Origin: Flavobacterium sp.
Lineage (GTDB): Bacteria > Bacteroidota > Bacteroidia > Flavobacteriales > Flavobacteriaceae
Assembly (NCBI RefSeq): GCF_027490375.1
Contig: NZ_JAIXYH010000018.1
Location: 47,824-111,823, forward strand
DNA length: 64,000 nucleotides
Direction: 5' to 3'
The translations under genes and the position numbers were made by a program. Positions 58,845 to 64,000 of this stretch are shown here, in pieces (within the stretch, counting starts at the first letter, position 1; each line of letters begins with the position of its first letter). Under the pieces are notes generated by a model. That model was not told the DNA's origin. It ran no database searches and saw only the letters and a list, made by a program, of their open reading frames with translations.

Positions 58845-59720
58845 CTACTGCGGAATCAGGATTTCGTATGGTTTACGATTTAAATTCGGCAGTTTTTTGT
58901 CGCGTAACCACGGATTGTGATATTTCAAGGTTTTGTAATTAATTCCTTGCATTTTCGCGAAACGAACTAAATCGGTGATCGTAGTATCTACAACTACTTT
59001 TTTAGTCGGAATCGGTTTGTATAGTTCGGCTGCACTAAACGTAAATCCGTAGGTTGCCGGATTTTTCATGACTTCTTTTAGTGCTAGAATTCGAAAAACA
59101 TAGCGGTGCGTTTCTTCTGTGAGCAACAAATCGTAGTAATTTGTTTCGTTTTGGATATCCATTTGCTTTTGCACACCTGCCATCCCGCCGTTGTAAGAAG
59201 CAGCGGCTAGTGTCCACGATCCGAATTTGCGTTTGGCGTCGAGCAAGTACTTACAAGCTGCTTCGGTTGATTTCTCGACGTGATAGCGCTCGTCAACAAA
59301 CTCAGTTACTTCCATGCCGCGCTCTTTTGCTGTGGTGGGCATGAATTGCCAAAATCCTTTGGCTCCGGCCGATGACGTTGCGTTCATCAAAGCGCTTTCT
59401 GCCACGGCTAGATATTTAAAATCGTCTGGAACCCCATTTTTCGCCAATATAGGTTCGATGATCGGGAAAAAGCGTGCCGAACGTTTAATGATCAACAAGG
59501 TCGATGCATCTAAATTTGCATTTACAATCAATTCACGTTCAAAGCGTTCGCGCACATCCTCGACGTGCAAAGGTGTAGCTTCTCCGGCGAATTCAGCCGC
59601 ATTTGGCGAATACGGATGTTTGATTTCGTTAGCGCGATACTGTACCGCAAAAATCGATGTGGCAATTATTCCGCTGCCAATAAGTACACTAAGAGCTAAT
59701 GTTCTCCAATTCGTTTTCAT
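58845..59720 (-). CDS. Lytic murein transglycosylase, SLT domain with LysM-like end
   Basis: 291 residues. An N-terminal membrane anchor (ALSVLIGSGIIATSIFAVQY) then a GH23 lysozyme-like domain with catalytic Glu108 in LAVAESALMNATSSAGAKG and FWQFMPTTAKERGMEV, then AAASYNGGMAG. The last ~45 residues (DLVRFAKMQGINYKTLKYHN) look like a LysM peptidoglycan-binding repeat. It cuts glycan strands with formation of 1,6-anhydro ends (MltD-like). Its start overlaps the hydrolase stop by 32 bp. Confidence 0.88.
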   Translation of the reverse strand: MKTNWRTLALSVLIGSGIIATSIFAVQYRANEIKHPYSPNAAEFAGEATPLHVEDVRERFERELIVNANLDASTLLIIKRSARFFPIIEPILAKNGVPDDFKYLAVAESALMNATSSAGAKGFWQFMPTTAKERGMEVTEFVDERYHVEKSTEAACKYLLDAKRKFGSWTLAAASYNGGMAGVQKQMDIQNETNYYDLLLTEETHRYVFRILALKEVMKNPATYGFTFSAAELYKPIPTKKVVVDTTITDLVRFAKMQGINYKTLKYHNPWLRDKKLPNLNRKPYEILIPQ

Positions 59721-60384
59721 TTCGTTCTATAATTTTTGGCAAATTTTCATTTAGCCATTTGTATTTATTTAAGATCATGATGTGCGTTCCGTCCTTAATC
59801 CAAATCGCATTTTTGATGTATTTCGGCGGAAAAACCTCGTCGGCATCACCATGTATGTGTATTACTTCGGGATCAACCTCGATTCGATTCCATAAAATTA
59901 CTTGTTCGATCGACCATTGCAAATATTTTTCATCGCGAACCGACAGAAATTTCTCATATAACTTCAAACGTTTGTTTATAGTATCACCAAAACTAAATTT
60001 TGCCAATTGTTCTACATTTAACAGCAATTTTATTGGTAAAAGCTTGTACGCTTTGGTAGTTTTGGCAATTTTAAAGCGTCTCGGAAATTCCAGATTGCTT
60101 TTTACACTCGAAATAATGATTACTTTTTCAGGATTAACAAAGTTCTTCATTTCCTGCACTAAAATGCCGCCAAACGATACGCCAATTAAAATAATGTGTT
60201 TTCCGGTTACATTCTTCGACAATCGTTCGGCATAAGCCGTCAATGATTCGTTTTCTAATGGAATTTCCCATTCCAATAAATGTACGTTATAACGATCACT
60301 AGGTAGTGCAATACGTTCAAATATAAGTGGACTAGCAGCCAAACCAGGCATCAAATAAACGTCGTATTTTTTAGGTCTCAACAT
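59689..60384 (-). CDS. Alpha/beta hydrolase
   Basis: 231 residues. Start YLMPGLAASPLIFERIAL, nucleophile elbow IGVSFGGILVQEM, acid HIHGDADEVFPPKYIK and His in DGTHIMILNKY. No signal peptide. The size and the GxSxGG elbow suggest a small esterase or thioesterase; the substrate is unknown. It overlaps the transglycosylase gene on the same strand, so the two are probably translated together. Confidence 0.82.
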   Translation of the reverse strand: MLRPKKYDVYLMPGLAASPLIFERIALPSDRYNVHLLEWEIPLENESLTAYAERLSKNVTGKHIILIGVSFGGILVQEMKNFVNPEKVIIISSVKSNLEFPRRFKIAKTTKAYKLLPIKLLLNVEQLAKFSFGDTINKRLKLYEKFLSVRDEKYLQWSIEQVILWNRIEVDPEVIHIHGDADEVFPPKYIKNAIWIKDGTHIMILNKYKWLNENLPKIIERNENELENISS

Positions 60385-60507
60385 AGTCGTAACAATGAAT
60401 GATTAAAAGTAGCGTTATCTAAGTGAGTGCAGCGTAAAAGTTCCGTTAAATAATTAACAGTTTACTGTAGGAGGCTTCAGTTAAATAGGATTGAACAATT
60501 GCCAAAA

Positions 60508-60532
60508 GCTTTCAATTTACACTATTGAAAGC
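60508..60532. other. Perfect 9-bp hairpin in the gap before the 113-residue gene
   Basis: GCTTTCAAT-TTACACT-ATTGAAAGC. It lacks a T run on either side, so it is not a standard terminator. It could be an operator or a structure in the leader of the gene at 60605. Confidence 0.4.
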
Positions 60533-60604
60533 AGATATCTTACTGCTTTTCGCTATTTTTAACGCAGCTACTTCCACTCAACCCATGTTTCTCGAGTTTA
60601 GATT

Positions 60605-60946
60605 ATGAACGACGAATTGTTGCGAAATAAGATTGTTGCTTTTTTTAGCGGTATCGACACGTACTACGGCGTAAAGCTCGAGGTTACTGAAAGTATTTAT
60701 ACCGCTTTTCCCGATGTGACAACTACTGACGGAACTTGGAATTTATCCGAGTTTGTTTTAGCAAATGCTGCGTACCGAAAAGACGGCAATCGGTTTATGA
60801 TTGAAGGTAGTGGTAGGTATATCGAATTTGCTGCCTTGCAAATTATCGGATTTACGCAATCGGGTCGACACAAATATGAAATCGTGGAACAATACGGAAC
60901 TAGTGTTTTTCGTGTTACGAAATTGCGATTTTTTGATCGGTATTGA
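60605..60946 (+). CDS. Small protein of unknown function
   Basis: 113 residues, no signal peptide or membrane helix. A mixed helix-strand pattern: LRNKIVAFFSGIDTYYGVKL, TWNLSEFVLANAAYRKDGNR, AALQIIGFTQSGRHKYEIVE, FRVTKLRFFDRY. Codon use looks like the neighbours. I do not recognise a family. It is followed by the third structured repeat copy. Confidence 0.7.
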   Translation: MNDELLRNKIVAFFSGIDTYYGVKLEVTESIYTAFPDVTTTDGTWNLSEFVLANAAYRKDGNRFMIEGSGRYIEFAALQIIGFTQSGRHKYEIVEQYGTSVFRVTKLRFFDRY

Positions 60947-60971
60947 TACCCTTTTTCACTCACTTTTATTT

Positions 60972-61133
60972 GGTAACGTTTTTTCCAGCCCCGACAGCCG
61001 CGAAAAGCGCGCAAAATAAAACCAAGCTATTTTGCCGGAAGCTGTGGCGACCAGCGGAAGCCACGTGCTGAACAAACAAAATACTTGGTTTTATTGCGTA
61101 CTTGAAGCAAATGGCGGGATTAGCTACCAAAAA
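60972..61133 (+). repeat. Structured intergenic repeat (bulged long hairpin), copy 3
   Basis: Opens GGTAACG with AAAAGCGCGCAAAATAAAA. The arm GCAAAATAAAACCAAG (61011-61026) pairs perfectly with CTTGGTTTTATTGC (61084-61097) apart from the same 2-nt AA bulge; a single bulged C is followed by TATTTTG/CAAAATA. The apical loop is GCGACCAGCGGAAGC between GTGG and CCAC. The paired bases differ from copies 1 and 2, the shape does not. Confidence 0.8.
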
Positions 61134-61171
61134 ATAAAATCCGCAAATAAATAATTATCTAACTGTTTCGG

Positions 61172-61480
61172 TTAAAAATCGACCGTAATTTTTAATTGTC
61201 CTCCTAAACCATCTCGTATGATTCGCATCAACGTTGAAAGCCGAATATCGCTCGCATCGTTTTCAATGCGCGAAATATAGTTTTTGGTTGTTCCGCATTT
61301 TTCGGCCAGCTGTTCTTGCGTCAAACCTTGTTCTTTACGCAATTCTTGGAGCATCACACCGAGTTTAAAAGCTTCGAATTCGGCTTCATAAAGATCTCGC
61401 TCTGCAGTACCTTTTTTTCCGTACTGTAAATCCAAATGGGCAGAAAATGAAGTAAGCTGATTTGTAGCGGCAGTATTCAT
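61172..61480 (-). CDS. XRE-family antitoxin-like protein, toxin absent
   Basis: 102 residues: a helical N-terminus (ERDLYEAEFEAFKLGVMLQE), then an XRE fold (QGLTQEQLAEKCGTTKNYIS, RIENDASDIRLSTLMRII) and a short end LGGQLKITVDF. This matches antitoxins paired with phage Gp49/HigB-like toxins. Such a toxin gene should lie directly upstream (above 61480), but only 57 bp separate it from mtaB and no toxin frame is present. It may be an orphan antitoxin or a regulator transcribed with mtaB. Confidence 0.82.
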   Translation of the reverse strand: MNTAATNQLTSFSAHLDLQYGKKGTAERDLYEAEFEAFKLGVMLQELRKEQGLTQEQLAEKCGTTKNYISRIENDASDIRLSTLMRIIRDGLGGQLKITVDF

Positions 61481-61537
61481 AGATACTGTGCTTAAAAGTC
61501 AATTTTTCTGTTACAGGCAATATGTTCTTGAAATCGA

Positions 61538-62857
61538 TTACTCCACTTGAGGTGCAACACGAACCAAACCGTCGTCGTCGATTTTCGTTAAAATCACCGC
61601 TTCCAAAACATTGGCAAACTCCGGATTCCACGGCTTTTTCACCTTCACGTAGTTTTCCGTAAATCCGTGCATGTAGCCCGAACGATTCTCGGTTTCCCAC
61701 AAAACCGTGCGTTTGGTGCCCAATTGCGATTCGTAAAACGCCCGACGCTTTTTAACCGACAGCCCGCGCAACATTTTACTTCGCTTAGCACGTACGGCAG
61801 TATCAACCACATCGCTCATTGCGGCGGCTTCCGTGTTGTCGCGTTCCGAGTACGTAAAAACGTGCAGGTACGAAATATCTAAATCGCTCAAAAACTGGTA
61901 GGTTTCCAAAAAGTGGGCATCGGTTTCCCCCGGAAATCCAACTATAACATCCACGCCAATACAAGCATGCGGCATTACCTCGCGAATCGCTGTAACGCGG
62001 TCTTGGTAAAGTTCGCGCAAGTATCTGCGTTTCATTTTTTTCAAAATGTCGTTGCTGCCCGATTGCAGCGGAATATGGAAATGCGGTACAAAAGTTTTGC
62101 TTTGCGCGACAAACTGAATGGTTTCGTTTTTGAGTAAGTTTGGCTCGATCGACGAGATTCTCAAACGCTCAATTCCCGTAACTTGATCTAAAGCTTGCAC
62201 TAATTCTAAAAAGGTGTGTTCGTGCTTTTTATTTCCGAATTCTCCTTTGCCGTAATCCCCAATATTTACGCCGGTTAGCACAATTTCTTTGATGTCTTGT
62301 GCGGCAATTTCAGCGGCATTTTTCAATACGTTTTCCAAGGCATCGGAACGCGATATTCCGCGCGCCAATGGAATCGTGCAATACGTGCATTTGTAATCGC
62401 AACCGTCTTGTACTTTAAGAAATGCCCGCGTACGATCGCCAATAGAGTAGGAGCCTACGTAAAAGTCGGCTTCCGATATCTCACACGAATGTATTTCACC
62501 CCGATCGTTTTTCGATAAATCGTTTAAGTAATCGGTAATTTTAAACTTTTCCGTTGCACCCAAAACCAAGTCAACACCATCTACAGCCGCCAATTCCTCG
62601 GGTTTTAGCTGCGCGTAACAACCTACAGCTGCTACAAACGCAGTTGGATTAAGCTTTTGCGCTTTACGAACAATTTGCTTGAACTGTTTATCGGCATTTT
62701 CCGTTACCGAACAAGTGTTAATGACGTAAATATCAGCCACTTCCTCGAAATCGACACGGTCAAAACCTTCCTGCGTAAAACTGCGCGCAATAGTCGAAGT
62801 TTCCGAGAAGTTCAGCTTGCAGCCAAGTGTGTAAAAAGCAACTTTTTTAGAATTCAT
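61538..62857 (-). CDS. mtaB: tRNA t6A37 methylthiotransferase
   Basis: 439 residues. UPF0004 domain with Cys13, Cys49 and Cys80 for the auxiliary cluster (LGCKLNFSET, INTCSVTENADK, GCYAQLKPEE), radical SAM motif CDYKCTYC with Cys153, 157 and 160, and a short C-terminal TRAM-like region (ETENRSGYMHGFTENYVKV). It adds a methylthio group to t6A37 of tRNAs reading ANN codons. Overlap with another gene is absent. Confidence 0.93.
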   Translation of the reverse strand: MNSKKVAFYTLGCKLNFSETSTIARSFTQEGFDRVDFEEVADIYVINTCSVTENADKQFKQIVRKAQKLNPTAFVAAVGCYAQLKPEELAAVDGVDLVLGATEKFKITDYLNDLSKNDRGEIHSCEISEADFYVGSYSIGDRTRAFLKVQDGCDYKCTYCTIPLARGISRSDALENVLKNAAEIAAQDIKEIVLTGVNIGDYGKGEFGNKKHEHTFLELVQALDQVTGIERLRISSIEPNLLKNETIQFVAQSKTFVPHFHIPLQSGSNDILKKMKRRYLRELYQDRVTAIREVMPHACIGVDVIVGFPGETDAHFLETYQFLSDLDISYLHVFTYSERDNTEAAAMSDVVDTAVRAKRSKMLRGLSVKKRRAFYESQLGTKRTVLWETENRSGYMHGFTENYVKVKKPWNPEFANVLEAVILTKIDDDGLVRVAPQVE

Positions 62858-62869
62858 TTTTTTATTTGG

Positions 62870-63010
62870 GCGTTACCCGGCGTTTCCCAGCGCAGTCCGA
62901 GCAAAGCCGGGTCGGGCTGTACGTTACAAGCTTTTTTGGGCTTTTCCTAGCTTGGCCGCTCAGCCCAAAAAAGGCTTTCCACTGCCATCCCTAACGCGAA
63001 AATAGTTGCC
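62870..63010. repeat. Two-hairpin intergenic repeat between mtaB and ruvX
   Basis: Hairpin 1: ACCCGGC (62875-62881) with GCCGGGT (62906-62912). Hairpin 2: CTTTTTTGGGC (62931-62941) with GCCCAAAAAAG (62963-62973), perfect. Minus-strand motifs TTTTCGCGTTAGGGATGGCA and CAGTGGAAAGCC match 53761 and 34400. Confidence 0.75.
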
Positions 63011-63203
63011 CAAAAAAAGCATGCAAAAATACTGAGAATTATCTAAAAAAATTGTTTTTAAAACTCATTTTCCCTACCACTTCTTACCGACTGCTTCTTG
63101 CCTTTGCCGTTTCAGTTCGTTGACCGATTCCCATAACTGCAATTACAGCACTTTCGTAAGGATTTCATTTCATCTATGTCGCATACTTTCGCATCTTTGC
63201 AGC

Positions 63204-63620
63204 ATGAAAAAACGTATTTTAGCAATCGATTACGGAGGCAAACGCTGCGGTATCGCTGTTACCGACGAGCTGCAACTCATTGCTTCGCCGTTAACAACTG
63301 TCGATACCAATGAATTGTTTCCTTTTCTCACGAAGTATTTCCAAACCGAAGTCGTTGAAACCTTACTTGTTGGCGAGCCTAAACGTTTCGACGGTTCCGA
63401 TTCGCAAATTGCTGCCCCAATAAACCAATTTATCGCAAAATTCCAGCAAGAGTTTCCCGCCATAGCCGTGGTTCGCATCGACGAGCGTTTTAGTTCCAAA
63501 ATGGCATTCCAAACGATGATTGATAGCGGAATTTCGAAACAAAAACGTCGCGACAAAGGCACAGTAGACAAGATTGCAGCAGCGATCATACTTCAAGATT
63601 ATTTGCATTATAGAAAATAG
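63204..63620 (+). CDS. ruvX: Holliday junction resolvase-like RuvX/YqgF
   Basis: 138 residues from the ATG at 63204 (MKKRILAIDYGGKRCGIAVT); the frame runs 28 codons upstream but without family support. RNase-H-like active site: AIDYGGKRCG, VGEPKRFDG, VRIDERFSSK and the terminal DKIAAAIILQDYL. YqgF proteins process pre-16S rRNA or resolve junctions. A partial -7 box CATCTTTG is directly upstream (about 63192-63199), with the start only a few bases after it. Confidence 0.93.
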   Translation: MKKRILAIDYGGKRCGIAVTDELQLIASPLTTVDTNELFPFLTKYFQTEVVETLLVGEPKRFDGSDSQIAAPINQFIAKFQQEFPAIAVVRIDERFSSKMAFQTMIDSGISKQKRRDKGTVDKIAAAIILQDYLHYRK

Positions 63621-64000
63621 GGTGGTGCTCTGAAACAGTTTTTACCAAACTTCGTTTTAAAGTTTTTTCGATTGACTGTGAGCGTTTTGTAGTCGAGTAC
63701 GAAGCGAAGTTAGTAACTGTTTTCAAATATTGATTACGGTTTTTCCGTAAATTTTGATTTATTTTGATTTTTTAAAATTCGAGTGCAAGAGGCGGGACGA
63801 GGAGTGAAAATGTATGGATTTTACTTTGGATGTGGCGGCTAGAGCGGCAATTTACGTGAGCTTTTTGTTGTTTGTAAAAAATCGTGGTAAACTACCACTT
63901 ATCTGACAGTACGGAAGTTCGTTGGAACGATTTTACGGTTTTTCCGTAAATTTTCAGTTTTTTGGTTTTCAAAAACGCGAAGTGAGAAAGTGTGAATAGG
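63621..64000. repeat. Non-coding end with two TTACGG-TTTTT-CCGTAA hairpins
   Basis: TTACGG-TTTTT-CCGTAA occurs at 63734-63750 and, extended by one pair, at 63932-63950, each followed by ATTTT and a T-rich tail. They are 198 bp apart and in the same orientation. No credible gene is present up to the window end. Confidence 0.7.

Noticed and set aside
61386..61700. 104-codon minus-strand frame that could have been the missing toxin upstream of the XRE antitoxin
   Set aside because: It lies in another frame of mtaB and the antitoxin, is cysteine- and arginine-rich and has no RelE or Gp49 pattern.
1..64000. tRNA or rRNA genes
   Set aside because: I saw no cloverleaf-type segment with GTTCRA arms or rRNA-like conserved blocks in the intergenic regions.

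Overview
The window looks like a chromosomal segment of a Bacteroidota bacterium of the class Flavobacteriia. Evidence: AT-rich coding DNA; promoters of the TTG-N19-TAnnTTTG type (clearest in front of rpmH); the gene string parA-parB-DUF5683-dapB-lepB-wbqC; mutL followed by two rhomboid genes; a CarB that ends without the allosteric C-terminal domain; and many small palindromic intergenic repeats of the CCCGATnnnnATCGGG kind. I cannot name the genus. I see no rRNA or tRNA gene, no CRISPR array, no integrase or transposase gene and no replication origin.

Layout. 1-2285 is accessory: a cut-off DUF4253 gene, a lone HigA antitoxin, a ParD antitoxin whose ParE partner carries an in-frame stop, one copy of a structured repeat, and a 217-bp MITE-like element touching the next gene. 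2279-12164 is mostly housekeeping: a TspO-like protein, rluF, a hydrolase, a Zn-ribbon-family coiled-coil protein with a NIF3 protein, lpxK, and a lipA-gap-hybrid histidine kinase operon, then terC. 12294-21765 has small genes, an ECF sigma factor with a glycosyltransferase, and a minus-strand series recF, rhodanese-thioredoxin lipoprotein, DUF2461, GT4, asnB, murB. 21906-27948 runs on the plus strand: TPR protein, ribH, mutL, two rhomboids, an EEP-fold hydrolase. 27938-33073 is the minus-strand parA-to-wbqC operon. 33346-40749 holds an SDR enzyme, meaB, a MATE transporter, a beta-barrel protein, a propeller-like protein and an ABC-F ATPase.

40800-53977 is a defence island. A small XRE regulator is translationally coupled to hsdR, then hsdS. 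A DarT-DarG toxin-antitoxin pair, a scar made of fused pieces of hsdM, a DUF1016 gene and hsdS, and an intact DUF1016 nuclease gene lie between hsdS and hsdM. After hsdM come single-gene units (a secreted protein, a 131-residue unknown, a PIN/XRE-ImmA pair) separated by palindromic repeats, which looks like a cassette array. Core genes resume with DUF2007-carB, rpmH, a TPR protein, a thioredoxin-like protein, a lytic transglycosylase, a hydrolase, mtaB and ruvX.

The signals I rate highest are: (i) a ~165-nt intergenic element in three copies (1899-2060, 11236-11404, 60972-61133), whose long hairpin keeps the same bulges while the paired bases change together; (ii) the composite hsdM/DUF1016/hsdS scar next to DarTG inside the type I locus; (iii) the repeat-separated cassette-like genes behind hsdM; and (iv) a repeat centred on ACGTTAcTAACGT found at both accessory-region edges (1032-1067 and 40991-41026).
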